A stretch of DNA of 64,000 nucleotides, taken from Sphingomonas sp. PsM26. GTDB taxonomy: Bacteria; Pseudomonadota; Alphaproteobacteria; Sphingomonadales; Sphingomonadaceae. The position numbers and the translations under genes were made by a program. How positions within the stretch are numbered: position 1 is the stretch's first letter; every line of letters begins with the position of its first letter. Shown here piece after piece: positions 6,199-15,376 of this stretch. The stretch lies in contig JARUXA010000003.1 of the NCBI GenBank assembly GCA_030433805.1, positions 186,001-250,000 of the forward strand, written 5' to 3'. The notes beneath the pieces were generated by a model that saw only the letters and a list, made by a program, of their open reading frames with translations, made no database searches and was not told where the DNA came from.

Positions 6199-9102
6199 CT
6201 AGAAGCGAAATTGCAAACCACCATAATATTGCGGCCCGCTGTCGCTAACTTCGGCGATGCTATCGCTGCCGCCTTTGACGAAGACGTCCTTGGTCCCTGA
6301 GACATTTAACGCCTGGAGCTTTATTCGCACACGTTCCGTCAGCTGATAGTGCGCGGAAAGGTTCAGATAGCCTGCCGCCAGAACGCTTCGGTTGGTACCT
6401 CCGTTGGGTTTCAGGTAGGAGGAACGGTACCTATAGCTCGCGCGCAGCGAAAGCCTAGCGCGCTCCCAATAGGCGGTGCCGCTGGCGACGTAGCGCGACA
6501 GTCCGGGCAGGTTTGCCGGGTCGACGTAATTCGCGAGCGCTGATGTGTCGGGATATTGGAAATTGGCATCGGCGACATTTAGCGAACCGGTCACGCCAAA
6601 GCCGCTCAACAGGCCCGGGGCCCAGGTCAGCGCATGCGAAGCGGACACCTCGACGCCATACAAGTGACGAATCTCTGGGTCATTGGCAGGCGCTATGAGG
6701 TTGACCGAATAATCGCGCAGCCCCGCAGACCGTCCATCGACGAACGTGTTCACGTCGATCACGGTCGGGATTGCCCCCACGCCCGAGATGACAGTTCCGC
6801 GCAACCATTTTCCATAGACGGCGGCGGAAAGAACGGTGTCGCGCGACGGGTAGAATTCCAGGCTGGCGTCCGCGTTCCACCCCCGCAGCGGCTTGAGCCC
6901 GGGGTTCCCGCTCGTCGCATTGAACGTGACCGTATCCGAACCGCCAAAACCGGCGGATGGATTGAGATTGATCCCCGCCCCGAAGGACTCGATCCCGGTT
7001 CTTGCCAAGGCTCTGTAGACAGCAAGCCGCAGCTTCGTCGTTCGCGAAAGATCAAACGCAACGTTGGCACTAGGGAGCCAGTACCGGTACGCGCCGCCCA
7101 GCGTATCGGTTGAAATCGCACCGGTCGGATCAGCTGCAACCGTATAATTGTCGGCCGCGGAATCAATTGTCACTACGAAGGGCAGCCGGTAGCCGATGGA
7201 AGTAACCGAGGTCTCGACGTAGCGGACGCCAAGGTTCCCGCTGAACGGCGTTGATGCGAACGAACCCGCAAAGCTCGCCATGGCGTACAGAGCGGTGATC
7301 CGCTCACGGACATTTATATCGCTCGGGTCGCGCCGGTCGTTTGGAAAGGGCAACGCGCCGTCGCTGCCGGCGAATGCTCTGAACAAACAGGCATTGTCGA
7401 AGGTCGCCCACTCCTTGGGAGCATCGGTCGCCGGGAAATAGCGCGAAGAGGGAAAAGGCGTGCGACAGGCCAGATTGGCGTCGTTGATAATCTCGGCGAC
7501 CGATCGACCGCCGGACGGCACGAGCGTATTCAGATCACTGTTCGCGTTTTGCGCCAGGGTTCGGCGCTGTTCGGAGTAACGTGCGCCCACCTTCATGGAG
7601 CGAAGAAAGCCATCCAGTGCGCGTTCCACATCAAATCTGGCTGCATAGATGTCGTCGCGACGGTCGGTCGCGAGCCGGTTCCGAGCGTAGACGGCGGTTG
7701 CTGCGGTGTTGCCGAAATTGGCTGGATCGGTCACGTCAAAGCTATCGAACGTGATGGCCGGAACGAAAGGGCTGTTGCGGTAATCGAGCGTGTAGCCGAC
7801 GCGCGTGTTCGAGCGCATGCGCGTTTGCCGCTGGGTCTCGGTGCGATGCGATTTGGAAAGGCTGAAATCGCCTTCGACTGTCCAGCGGCCCGGGGTCCAC
7901 CGTGTGGTTGCCCCAACCCCCAAATATGTCTCGTCTCGCTGTCGCCGCTCGAGCTGGTCCTCCAGAAAAGAATTACCGGAATAAGCGATCAACGCGCCCT
8001 TCGACCAGCCGTTGGTGCCATCACCAACGAGGATCGGCGAGACGCCGCGCAGACCCTCGGTTATCTGAAGGACGTTTCGATCCTCGGTGGACTGCCGGCG
8101 GGAATATTGCGCGTCTACGGTGATATCCAGATTGGACGCCGGTCTCCATTCCAGCGTACCAAAGGCTGCATTTCTAAGCTCGTGTGTTGCTTGCTCGCGA
8201 AAACTCCTGGACTGGGTCGCGTAATAGACTTGCCCGACCTTTTCGCGGATGCCTGACCGCGCCGCAGACGCGTTCGCGCAATTCGCGCTCGCACCTGCAG
8301 CGGACAGCTGCGAAGCCGTCCCGCGGACGAGCGTACCGTTGGAAGCAGAGGTCGTGCACGGCACAAAGTTCGCGTTGCCGTTGTAATAGTCCTCTGGCGC
8401 GGCACTATCCTGCCGCCGCAACCCGATCGAAATGCCGATGTCACCGACCGCGGTCTGGAACTGGTCGAGATAGGTGACATAGGCTCTGTAGCCGACACCG
8501 TTTCGGCCGCGGATCGCGTCATCCTTCGGAAAGTCGGAACCCAGTATCTCACCCGTCAGACGCGCGCGTTTCGCGTCCAATGGGCGGGCGGTGCGAAGGT
8601 CGATGACGCCTCCGATCCCGCCCTCCAAAAAGTCTGCCTGCTGAGTCTTGTAGACCATGACCGCGCTGATCAGCTCGGACGGAAATTGCTGGAAGCTTAC
8701 GGAACGATCGACACCAGCCGCCGATGCCTCCCGCCCGTTGATGGTCATGAAATTGAGCGTGGGTCCGAGCCCCCGCACCGAGGGGTCGTTCGCATTGCCC
8801 TTGAAGCGATCGGCCGTCACGCCCGGAATGCGCTCCAGCGTATCCGCCACGGAATTGTCGGGAAGAGCACCGATTTCGTCGTCGACGATGCCATCGGCGA
8901 TGACGGTCGCCCGCCGCTTTACATCGATGGAGTTGCGCTGCTCCTGCCGTGCACCCGTCACGACGATGTCGCCCGAAGCGTTTGCGCCGTCGGTCGACGA
9001 TATCGATCGGTCGAGCGCCTGCGCGTTCGCACCGCCCACAACGAGCCTTGCGAAGACCAGACAGCTCAGGCTGTTGGAAAAAAGTCGCGCGACAGCGGCC
9101 AC
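6199..9102 (-). CDS. TonB-dependent outer-membrane receptor
   Basis: A 967-residue receptor from a GTG start (AAGGG upstream). It has a signal peptide ending near ANAQA (residue 28). The plug domain runs about 44-180 (DIVVTGARQEQRNSIDVKR, DTLERIPGVTADR, VRGLGPTLNFMTINGREA, GGIGGVIDLRT). A large beta-barrel follows and ends in the aromatic C-terminus YYGGLQFRF needed for membrane insertion. The plug resembles the large receptors of Caulobacter and sphingomonads that import carbohydrates or other complex nutrients; the ligand is unknown. It stands alone, convergent with the integrase remnant. Two palindromes lie just upstream, one of them the shared island box. Confidence 0.93.
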   Translation of the reverse strand: MAAVARLFSNSLSCLVFARLVVGGANAQALDRSISSTDGANASGDIVVTGARQEQRNSIDVKRRATVIADGIVDDEIGALPDNSVADTLERIPGVTADRFKGNANDPSVRGLGPTLNFMTINGREASAAGVDRSVSFQQFPSELISAVMVYKTQQADFLEGGIGGVIDLRTARPLDAKRARLTGEILGSDFPKDDAIRGRNGVGYRAYVTYLDQFQTAVGDIGISIGLRRQDSAAPEDYYNGNANFVPCTTSASNGTLVRGTASQLSAAGASANCANASAARSGIREKVGQVYYATQSRSFREQATHELRNAAFGTLEWRPASNLDITVDAQYSRRQSTEDRNVLQITEGLRGVSPILVGDGTNGWSKGALIAYSGNSFLEDQLERRQRDETYLGVGATTRWTPGRWTVEGDFSLSKSHRTETQRQTRMRSNTRVGYTLDYRNSPFVPAITFDSFDVTDPANFGNTAATAVYARNRLATDRRDDIYAARFDVERALDGFLRSMKVGARYSEQRRTLAQNANSDLNTLVPSGGRSVAEIINDANLACRTPFPSSRYFPATDAPKEWATFDNACLFRAFAGSDGALPFPNDRRDPSDINVRERITALYAMASFAGSFASTPFSGNLGVRYVETSVTSIGYRLPFVVTIDSAADNYTVAADPTGAISTDTLGGAYRYWLPSANVAFDLSRTTKLRLAVYRALARTGIESFGAGINLNPSAGFGGSDTVTFNATSGNPGLKPLRGWNADASLEFYPSRDTVLSAAVYGKWLRGTVISGVGAIPTVIDVNTFVDGRSAGLRDYSVNLIAPANDPEIRHLYGVEVSASHALTWAPGLLSGFGVTGSLNVADANFQYPDTSALANYVDPANLPGLSRYVASGTAYWERARLSLRASYRYRSSYLKPNGGTNRSVLAAGYLNLSAHYQLTERVRIKLQALNVSGTKDVFVKGGSDSIAEVSDSGPQYYGGLQFRF

Positions 9103-9148
9103 CCGACACCCTTCCCCCGTCAGCTCCCTAGTGTGTTAAATTAGCACG

Positions 9149-9164
9149 GTCGGGCTACCCCGAC
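9149..9164. promoter_or_regulatory. palindrome upstream of the TonB receptor
   Basis: GTCGGG-CTAC-CCCGAC, a perfect 6-bp inverted repeat with a four-base centre, lying directly beside the island box at 9165-9182. Confidence 0.4.
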
Positions 9165-9182
9165 ACCACCCTCTCGGGTGGA
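9165..9182. promoter_or_regulatory. shared island box, copy at the TonB receptor
   Basis: ACCACCC-TCTC-GGGTGGA, a palindrome (CCACCC/GGGTGG) centred 71 bp upstream of the receptor's GTG. Close copies lie at 17406-17420 and 31502-31519, and weaker ones at 13360-13370 and 39750-39760. All are 65-87 bp upstream of an island gene. Confidence 0.6.
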
Positions 9183-9358
9183 CGGCAACGGTGGCCTTTG
9201 GACCCAGAATCCCCGCACTCAATACTGGAGTTTGGGTTGGCTACCACGAAAGGTCGCTCGAAGTGGGACCACACGGCGGAACCGCAAATCCGCAGGCTTC
9301 AGTGGATTGCGGCAATCGGCTCGAATTGCCACCAGCTCGGAGGACTGCGGCAGAAAAC

Positions 9359-9967
9359 CTAGGTCGACCCGATATTCCGGATCGCAGCTGCGAACTCCGC
9401 CACAGCGTCCTCGTATCTCGCGGCACCAACGTCGAACACCCATTGGCGCACCGAACTCTCGCGTGCGAGTGCCTCGTCTCGCAGCCACCCCCGTTTGGCA
9501 ATCGCGCTTGTCAGCGCCTCTATCATCTTTGCAACAGCGCCCGCAGTCTGTGCTCCGGACAGGCCGCTATCGAGCATGCCAGGCGCGAAGGCGACGCTGG
9601 TTACTCGCATCAGAACAGCCAAAGCGTAGGAGGTCGATACTGCGCCAGCCATCACGTCAGTCGACCAATCGTCAGGATCGCCGAGGCCAACGACGAGAAC
9701 CGCAGCGGCCCCTACCGCATCCGGCGGACGATCGATCAACAGGATTTCCCCCCGTTTCGCCTCAAAAACACCATTCGCGCGCGCGACGAGGAGCCTTCCG
9801 GAAAGCGCGGCATCAAGATGGGCAAGGCCGCCACCGGGCCGATCGCCCCGCGCTTCACGCGTAAACATGCAGGCGCACGAGAGGTCCACCGTCGCGGCAA
9901 CGCCGTCCCAGGCCGCCACCTCGATGCCAACGCCCAGATGGTCGCCAACGGATCTATGCTTCGTCAT
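9359..9967 (-). CDS. stand-alone peptidase M17 N-terminal-domain protein (copy A)
   Basis: A 202-residue protein resembling the N-terminal domain of leucyl aminopeptidases: LDAALSGRLLVARANGVFEA, then KRGEILLIDRPP and AAVLVVGLGDPDDW. These correspond to the family signatures for a helix, a GETLLL strand and a VLLVGLG strand. The catalytic C-terminal domain (two metals, NTDAEGR loop) is absent. Family knowledge: the N-terminal domain of E. coli PepA takes part in DNA binding, so a regulatory or binding role is possible but unproven. The MFS exporter and AraC genes lie upstream on the same strand. A paralogue is at 12697-13299. Confidence 0.65.
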   Translation of the reverse strand: MTKHRSVGDHLGVGIEVAAWDGVAATVDLSCACMFTREARGDRPGGGLAHLDAALSGRLLVARANGVFEAKRGEILLIDRPPDAVGAAAVLVVGLGDPDDWSTDVMAGAVSTSYALAVLMRVTSVAFAPGMLDSGLSGAQTAGAVAKMIEALTSAIAKRGWLRDEALARESSVRQWVFDVGAARYEDAVAEFAAAIRNIGST

Positions 9968-10057
9968 CGCTAATTCCCACCCAACTGCGGCATCATAGCC
10001 TCCGACGCCGCGATCAGTCCGCCCACGTGCCCTCCTGCAACAGCGATCTGCACCGCG

Positions 10058-11257
10058 TCAGCGCCGATGGAGCAGGCTTCGCACCTGCAATGCTACGGCC
10101 AGCAGCGACAGGACGACACCGAGTAGCGACACTGCTTGCCATCCCCCGAAACCCCAGACAGCAGTGGCCGCTGCCGAACCGGCGGCACCCCCGAGGAACA
10201 TCGCTCCCATGAAAATCGTGTTCAACCGCGCGCGTGCTTCCGGGCGAAGCGCGTATACGACATGCTGGTTGGAAACGAGGGCACTCTGGACCGCGAAGTC
10301 GAGAACGATCACGCCTACGACAAGGCCCGGCAAGCTCAGCCAGAGACCGAAGATCGCCCACGAAACCAAGGTCAGCAACGCGCCGAACGCAATCACGCCG
10401 TGCGGGCCGCGCTTGTCCGCAAAGCGACCGGCGATGGGCGCCGCCAGAATACCGACTGCGCCCACGACGCCAAACAAGCCGGCGACATCGGCTCCAAGAC
10501 CAAAGCGCGGTTCCTGCAGATGCAACGCGAGGATCGTCCAAAAGGCGGTGAAGGCGCCGAACAACAGGGCTTGGGTCACGGCCGCAATTCGTAGACCGGC
10601 GAATTCCATCCAAAGATGCCCAAGCGAGACGAGCAGGCCCCGGTAGGTCATGCGGCTGTCGGGTCGGCTGACCGGTAGCGTGACCAGCATGAGCGCCCCG
10701 GCACCGAGCGCCATCGGCACGCCAAGCCAGAACATCTCGCGCCAGCCGGCATGGGTTGCGACGAGTCCAGCAAGCGTCCGGCTGAGCAATATGCCACACA
10801 GGACGCCAGACATCACGGTCCCGACTGTGGCCCCCCGCTTCTCGGGCGAAGACAAATGCGCCGCAAATGGCACGATCTGTTGCGCGACGGTTGCTGCGAC
10901 GCCGAGCAGGAGCGATGCCAGCAAGACGAGCCAGACGCTGGGCGCCAGCGCTGCCGCGACGAGCGCCACGGCGAGCACCGCGAACTGGATCACGATCATC
11001 CGCTTGCGCTCGACCAGGTCGCCGAGTGGCACGAGCAGGAACAGTCCTGCTGCGTAGCCGAACTGGGTCGCGGTCGGGATCAGGCCGGTCGCACGTCCGG
11101 GAAGGTCACGTTCCATCACGCCGAGCATCGGCTGGTTATAATAGATATTCGCGACCGCCACGCCCGCGGCGATCGCCATCGCAAACTTCATGCCGCCGCT
11201 GATCCCGGCCGGTTGTTCCGCGATTGCGGCGTGTTCTGCTTGCGTCGAGGTCGTCAT
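10058..11257 (-). CDS. MFS drug/metabolite exporter
   Basis: A 399-residue major facilitator with twelve predicted helices. The first loop is [10 protein letters not shown], and the conserved motif between helices 2 and 3 is [12 protein letters not shown] after helix 1 is typical of the YgaY/NepI-like exporters that pump out small molecules by proton exchange. The ATG at 11257 has AGGAG upstream; a longer in-frame start would overlap the AraC gene's tail region and looks non-coding. The AraC-family gene 70 bases upstream on the same strand is the likely regulator. Confidence 0.85.
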   Translation of the reverse strand: MTTSTQAEHAAIAEQPAGISGGMKFAMAIAAGVAVANIYYNQPMLGVMERDLPGRATGLIPTATQFGYAAGLFLLVPLGDLVERKRMIVIQFAVLAVALVAAALAPSVWLVLLASLLLGVAATVAQQIVPFAAHLSSPEKRGATVGTVMSGVLCGILLSRTLAGLVATHAGWREMFWLGVPMALGAGALMLVTLPVSRPDSRMTYRGLLVSLGHLWMEFAGLRIAAVTQALLFGAFTAFWTILALHLQEPRFGLGADVAGLFGVVGAVGILAAPIAGRFADKRGPHGVIAFGALLTLVSWAIFGLWLSLPGLVVGVIVLDFAVQSALVSNQHVVYALRPEARARLNTIFMGAMFLGGAAGSAAATAVWGFGGWQAVSLLGVVLSLLAVALQVRSLLHRR

Positions 11258-11327
11258 GGCACGGCTCCTGCGGCGCACCGCACAGGTTGAACGGTTGGGC
11301 AGCGGCTGGCTCCCCGTCCCGGTTGCT

Positions 11328-11876
11328 TCAGGCAGTGCGCCAGGTGCGCCGCCATGCGAGTGGCGTTTCATTCAAGACGCGGCGGAAGAGGCGTGTGAGA
11401 TGCGCCTGGTCGGTCATGCCGCATGCGCACGCAATGTGGCTGAGTGTGTCGTTCGTTTCGAGCATGAGCCGTTGCGCGCGAAGGATGCGTTGCCGAACAA
11501 TGTAGCCGTGCGGCGTCTCGCCGGTGCTGGTCTTGAAGGCACGGCAGAAGTGGCCGGGGCTCAGTTCGGCAACGACTGCGAGATCGTCGATCAGGATGGT
11601 GCCGTCGAGTTCTTCCTCGACATAGGCGCGCACGCGCTTCAGTTGCCAGGGTGCCAGACCGCCCTTCGTCGCGTTGGCCGGTGCCGGCGCACTCTCGACC
11701 GGGGGGCGCTCGAGCGTGTCGGCGTTGCCCAAAAGCGTCGAGGCCTCGTCAAGACAGCGGCGCGTGAAAGAGGGATCGACCTCGATGGATCGGCGCGCCT
11801 GTCCGAGCAGGTCAAGGAGATAGGGCGGAAGCGCCTGCCTCGGTGTCGCGGCCTTTTGAATTACATTGAGCAGCAT
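11328..11876 (-). CDS. AraC-family transcriptional regulator
   Basis: A 182-residue protein with a two-HTH AraC DNA-binding domain in the C-terminal half: [40 protein letters not shown], then [15 protein letters not shown] and the second helix-turn-helix ([19 protein letters not shown]). The N-terminal 70 residues are too short for a cupin sensor and do not match one, so the signal may be sensed by other means. It lies upstream of the MFS exporter. Direct repeats at 11956-11992 could be its binding sites. Confidence 0.88.
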   Translation of the reverse strand: MLLNVIQKAATPRQALPPYLLDLLGQARRSIEVDPSFTRRCLDEASTLLGNADTLERPPVESAPAPANATKGGLAPWQLKRVRAYVEEELDGTILIDDLAVVAELSPGHFCRAFKTSTGETPHGYIVRQRILRAQRLMLETNDTLSHIACACGMTDQAHLTRLFRRVLNETPLAWRRTWRTA

Positions 11877-11955
11877 AGCGTGGTCCCCCAGCCGTGGATG
11901 GCGGGATCACTATCGAGCGGGTTGCCCCCGAATTGAATCGAACAGGGGTAGCGTC

Positions 11956-11992
11956 CGCACCCCATCAAAGGCCTGCGCACCCCAACCAAAAG
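11956..11992. promoter_or_regulatory. direct repeats upstream of the AraC gene
   Basis: CGCACCCCA occurs at 11956-11964 and 11976-11984, 20 bp apart, each followed by an A-rich tail (TCAAAG and ACCAAAAG). Direct half-sites about two DNA turns apart are typical of AraC-family operators. They lie 80-120 bases upstream of the AraC start. Confidence 0.4.
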
Positions 11993-12025
11993 TTCTAGGC
12001 GGTGGCTGGTCCGCTCCGCGCAGCC

Positions 12026-12655
12026 TCAGAGGTCGATGACGCCGCGCCGTGCTGCGATGGTCACTGCGTGCGTTCGGTCAGCAGCGCCGAGCTTGGAATA
12101 GATGATTTTCAGATACCCTTTGATCGTGTCTTCAGCGAGACCGAGCTTGGCCGCGATCTGCCTGTTGGAGTTGCCTGCCGCAGCGAGCGTCAAGACTTGC
12201 GACTCGCGTCCGGACAAGACGTCTTCGGCCAGGTGCAGGGCGATTTCGGTCGCGATTGCGGATGAAAGGTGTTTGGCGCCGCCGTGCACGGAGCGGATTG
12301 TCTCCAACAGCTCTTTTCGCATGCTGCTTTTTAACAAATATCCAACGGCTCCTGCCCGCAATGCGCGCATTGCCTGCGCGTCGCCGGAATAGGTGGTGAG
12401 CACGATGATCCGCGACGACGGGTGCACGCTCCGCAGCGTTTCGATCGCGGCGACACCGCCCATCCCGGGCATTTGCAGATCCATCAGGACGATATCGGGC
12501 TGATGGATTTGATAGAGCTCGATAGCTTGTTCGCCCGTTTCGGCTTCCGCTACGAGCTCGAGGTCGCCTTGGGTCTCGATGACGGCACATACGCCTTCGC
12601 GCAGGAGCGGATGATCGTCGACGACCATGATTCGAATGCGATCGGGCTTGGTCAT
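12026..12655 (-). CDS. NarL/LuxR-type response regulator
   Basis: A 209-residue protein with a receiver domain (VVDDHPLLREG, phospho-acceptor Asp in DIVLMDLQMPGMGG, Thr in VLTTYSGD, Lys in YLLKSSMRK). A LuxR-type HTH follows (LSGRESQVLTLAAAGNSNRQ, LGLAEDTIKGYLKIIYSKLG). It activates or represses promoters when phosphorylated. It lies 41 bases downstream of the M17-N-like gene on the same strand, probably in one operon behind the island box at 13360. No kinase is adjacent; the propeller kinase at 18164-21220 has no regulator of its own and is the likely partner. It is closely similar to the regulator at 42835-43479. Confidence 0.92.
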   Translation of the reverse strand: MTKPDRIRIMVVDDHPLLREGVCAVIETQGDLELVAEAETGEQAIELYQIHQPDIVLMDLQMPGMGGVAAIETLRSVHPSSRIIVLTTYSGDAQAMRALRAGAVGYLLKSSMRKELLETIRSVHGGAKHLSSAIATEIALHLAEDVLSGRESQVLTLAAAGNSNRQIAAKLGLAEDTIKGYLKIIYSKLGAADRTHAVTIAARRGVIDL

Positions 12656-12696
12656 GTTACGCGCATTCCATCTCCCCGGCGAAAACGGGCGAATAT

Positions 12697-13299
12697 CTAT
12701 TGTTCCCAAACCAGAGCGAACGCCATGCGGAATTCGTCTGCCAGAACGGCGGCCTCTGCAGGCGGCGCGACAAATGACCAGCGCTCGAGCCTTCCCGGCT
12801 GCGCGTTCAAGACATCGATGATGCCACGCAGGATCGCACGGGTGCTCGCAGCGGCTTCGAATCGTGTGCCGCCGGTCACCAGACGCGCCGGTGCAAAAGC
12901 TGCGTGCCCGCCACTCAGGCGAACCGCTTGGTTCGCCGCCGAACGCAGCGCTCGGCGGGTATGCGACGCGACGCTTCTCCCCGTCGGGCCTAGGCCGAGA
13001 AGCAGCACACCCTTTGCTTTGATCGGGGCAGGCGGTGACGAAAGAAATAGCGTCTCGCCCCACTTTCCAGCGAAGATTCCGTCCGCACGCAACCGTGCGA
13101 TCGCGCCGTGCATCGCATGGTCGAGCCCCTCGACTGCGGCTGCAAGCTCAGCGCTGGCTGGGGTGCGCGAACAGATGCCGACGATCGCCAGATCCGCCGC
13201 AATCCTTGAAAGTTCACCGGCAACGACATCGAGTGCGGTGCCGCAGCATCGACCGATCGGCAGGATCGAATTAACGGGCACATGCCGATCATCCGACAT
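12697..13299 (-). CDS. stand-alone peptidase M17 N-terminal-domain protein (copy B)
   Basis: A 200-residue paralogue of the protein at 9359-9967: LDHAMHGAIARLRADGIFAG, KWGETLFLSS, and AKGVLLLGLGPTGRSV, a run that matches the leucyl-aminopeptidase N-terminal domain in order. The catalytic domain is missing. AGGAGG lies at a good distance upstream of the ATG at 13299. It is the first gene of a likely operon with the NarL-type regulator, with an island box 65 bp upstream. Being paired with a response regulator hints at a sensory or regulatory role rather than peptidase activity. Confidence 0.65.
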   Translation of the reverse strand: MSDDRHVPVNSILPIGRCCGTALDVVAGELSRIAADLAIVGICSRTPASAELAAAVEGLDHAMHGAIARLRADGIFAGKWGETLFLSSPPAPIKAKGVLLLGLGPTGRSVASHTRRALRSAANQAVRLSGGHAAFAPARLVTGGTRFEAAASTRAILRGIIDVLNAQPGRLERWSFVAPPAEAAVLADEFRMAFALVWEQ

Positions 13300-13740
13300 C
13301 CGAGGCTCCTCCTGCGCGGCCCGTACCCCTCACGTTTTACTCTCCCCCCAACGACAGCCCCCCATGGGGTGACGTTTAAGTCATGGATGCCGGGTGCGCG
13401 TCTTGGACGTACATGACCTCTTCGCAGCGACGCCTGGAACCGAGACGTTCTCAGTCCCGTGAGGGCGCCACACCCGGCCAAAAACGCCGAGCCAAGCCCC
13501 ACCGCTGCACCTCTCGAGGTTCGGAGCGGACGCCACCCCGGCGGCGACCACGGTGCGGCCAGATACGCCCCTATCCCGACGATCGCGTCGTCGCCTGCTG
13601 CCACGTTCTCCCAAACCGTTACCCGCGAGCAAATGAAACGAACGCACACCAGGGCCCCGATCCATGGGATCGCGACCCTGGGGCTCTTCCGGAGCGGGGC
13701 AGCGGGGGAGGAACTGCCCTGCAGCCGGGGGCGAGGCGTC
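13300..13740. other. 441-bp intergenic region
   Basis: It holds the island box near its left end. The rest shows no supported gene: reading frames on both strands are Arg/Pro-rich and have no recognisable family. It may hold decayed sequence. Confidence 0.4.
13360..13370. promoter_or_regulatory. shared island box, weaker copy
   Basis: CCC-CATG-GGGT, within ACGACAG-CC-CCCCATGGGGT. It keeps the CCC-N4-GGG core and the CGACA upstream flank of the better copies. Its centre is 65 bp upstream of the M17-N/response-regulator operon. Confidence 0.4.
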
Positions 13741-14562
13741 CTAGCTCCGCAGGAAGGCAAGCAGATCGGCGTTGTACCGATCCTTGTGGGTAAAGGTCAG
13801 CGCATGTGGAGCGCCTTCGTAGACAAGGAATTGCGAGTGGGGGATCAGCCTGTGCGCGGCCGCGCCAGTAGGCGCGATCGGCACGACCTGGTCGGCCGCG
13901 CCGTGGACGATCAGCGTCGGCATGGTGAAGGCCGCCATGTCCGGTCGAAAATCGCTTTCCGAGAATGCACCGACGCAGTCATACGTGCCCTTGATGCCGC
14001 CCATCAAAGCGATCTGCAGCGTCTGCTTGAATACGCCTTGGGAAACGGCGCCCGGGTTCTGGTTGGTACCATAAAACAGCGCGTTGAAATCATCGAGAAA
14101 CTGCGGACGATCGGCGAGCAGACCCTTTCGGATCCCGTCGAAAATCTCCGCCGGCGCGCCTTCGGGGTTGTCGTCCGCCTGGATGAAGTACGGGGTCACC
14201 GCTGAGGTCAGGCAAGCCTTCGCTACCCGCGCGCCCTTATACTTCGAGATGTAGCGCGCGACGTCGCCGCCACCCATCGAGAACCCGACAAGCGTTACCT
14301 CTGCGACGCCAGCTGCATCCAGGACCAAGGCAATATCGTCGGCAAAGGTATCATAGTCGTAGCCGTCCCACGGCTGGCTCGAACGACCGAACCCGCGGCG
14401 GTCATGCGCGATCACGCGGTAGCCGTTCATGCCGAAGAACATCATCTGCTGCTCCCACATGTCAGCGCTCAGTGGCCAGCCGTGACTGAAAAACACCGCC
14501 GGGCCGGTCCCCCAATCCTTGTAATAGATTTCCGTGCCGTCCTTGGCAGTTACATAGGGCAT
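13741..14562 (-). CDS. alpha/beta-hydrolase, non-haem chloroperoxidase/esterase type
   Basis: A 273-residue hydrolase with a complete triad: Ser95 in VGFSMGGG, Asp in HGAADQVVP and His in GAPHALTFTHKDRY. The oxyanion region is SHGWPLSADMW and the strand-5 region is HDRRGFGRSSQPWDGYDYD. Cofactor-free haloperoxidases/arylesterases have this pattern. The ATG at 14562 starts the conserved domain directly; the longer frame upstream is not conserved-looking. It aligns without gaps through residue 100 with the Ser-lacking hydrolase at 31597. A FixJ-type regulator is divergent from it, 77 bases away. Confidence 0.9.
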   Translation of the reverse strand: MPYVTAKDGTEIYYKDWGTGPAVFFSHGWPLSADMWEQQMMFFGMNGYRVIAHDRRGFGRSSQPWDGYDYDTFADDIALVLDAAGVAEVTLVGFSMGGGDVARYISKYKGARVAKACLTSAVTPYFIQADDNPEGAPAEIFDGIRKGLLADRPQFLDDFNALFYGTNQNPGAVSQGVFKQTLQIALMGGIKGTYDCVGAFSESDFRPDMAAFTMPTLIVHGAADQVVPIAPTGAAAHRLIPHSQFLVYEGAPHALTFTHKDRYNADLLAFLRS

Positions 14563-14639
14563 CGTTAAGGTCTCCAAGGATCGCGGGCAGCGCGACCTTC
14601 CACCTGCTTCATAAAGACTAGGCTCCCTCGGGAGATTGT

Positions 14640-15326
14640 ATGGACGGCACCGATTTTGCGCGAACCGAACCTCAAGACATGACCACGCCACCAGCCCTCG
14701 AACCGAGCGCGATGGTCATCATTGTCGATGACGATCTGCTGGTGCGAACCGCGCTCGACAGCCTCTTTCGGTCGGTTGGGTTTGCAACACGGCTCTACGC
14801 AAGCGGTCGGGAGGCCCTCGCCGACTCACTCCCCGACATGGTATCGTGTGTCGTCACCGACGTGCGGATGCCGGAGATTGGCGGCTTCGAATTTCAGACC
14901 GCGTTGAATGCCCGCGGCGCCGAGATACCGGTGATCTTCATGACCGGGCATGGGGACATCCCGATGAGTGTTCGCGCCATGAAAGCCGGCGCGATCGACT
15001 TCTTAAGCAAGCCGTTTCGGGATCAGGATATGCTCGACGCTGTCGGCGCGGCAATCGAGCGAGCTCGCCTTCACCGCGAAGCAAGCCGCGGGAATGCCGA
15101 AGCAAAGACCCGCTACGAAACCCTCACGCCGCGCGAACGCGAGGTTATGGACGGCGTCGTAAGAGGCCTGCTCAACAAGCAGATTGCCGGCGAGCTTGGT
15201 ATTGCGGAAATGACCGTGAAACTCCATCGACTGAGCTTGATGCGGAAAATGGGCGTGAAACGGGTTCCCGATCTTTTACGGCTTTCCGATCTGATTAAGG
15301 CCCCGGTGAACTACGACCGATCCTAA
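14640..15326 (+). CDS. FixJ-family response regulator
   Basis: A 228-residue regulator with an N-terminal receiver (IIVDDDLLVRTALDS, phospho-Asp in CVVTDVRMPEIGG, Thr in FMTGHGDIPMSV, Lys in LSKPFRDQDM) and a C-terminal LuxR-type HTH (LTPREREVMDGVVRGLLNKQ, GIAEMTVKLHRLSLMRKMGV). GGGAG is five bases upstream of ATG 14640; a start at 14679 is also possible. It lies in line with a receiver-only gene 50 bases downstream and near a FixL-like kinase, which together look like a FixL/FixJ-type pathway. Confidence 0.9.
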   Translation: MDGTDFARTEPQDMTTPPALEPSAMVIIVDDDLLVRTALDSLFRSVGFATRLYASGREALADSLPDMVSCVVTDVRMPEIGGFEFQTALNARGAEIPVIFMTGHGDIPMSVRAMKAGAIDFLSKPFRDQDMLDAVGAAIERARLHREASRGNAEAKTRYETLTPREREVMDGVVRGLLNKQIAGELGIAEMTVKLHRLSLMRKMGVKRVPDLLRLSDLIKAPVNYDRS

Positions 15327-15376
15327 ACCTTCGTTGGGGATCGCTAACGCCCGCACGTTCCCGTAACCGCTGTCGG

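Noticed and set aside
14623-14634. CTCCC-TC-GGGAG palindrome before the FixJ-type gene as an island box
   Set aside because: The spacer is two bases, not four, and the right half is the gene's ribosome-binding site.
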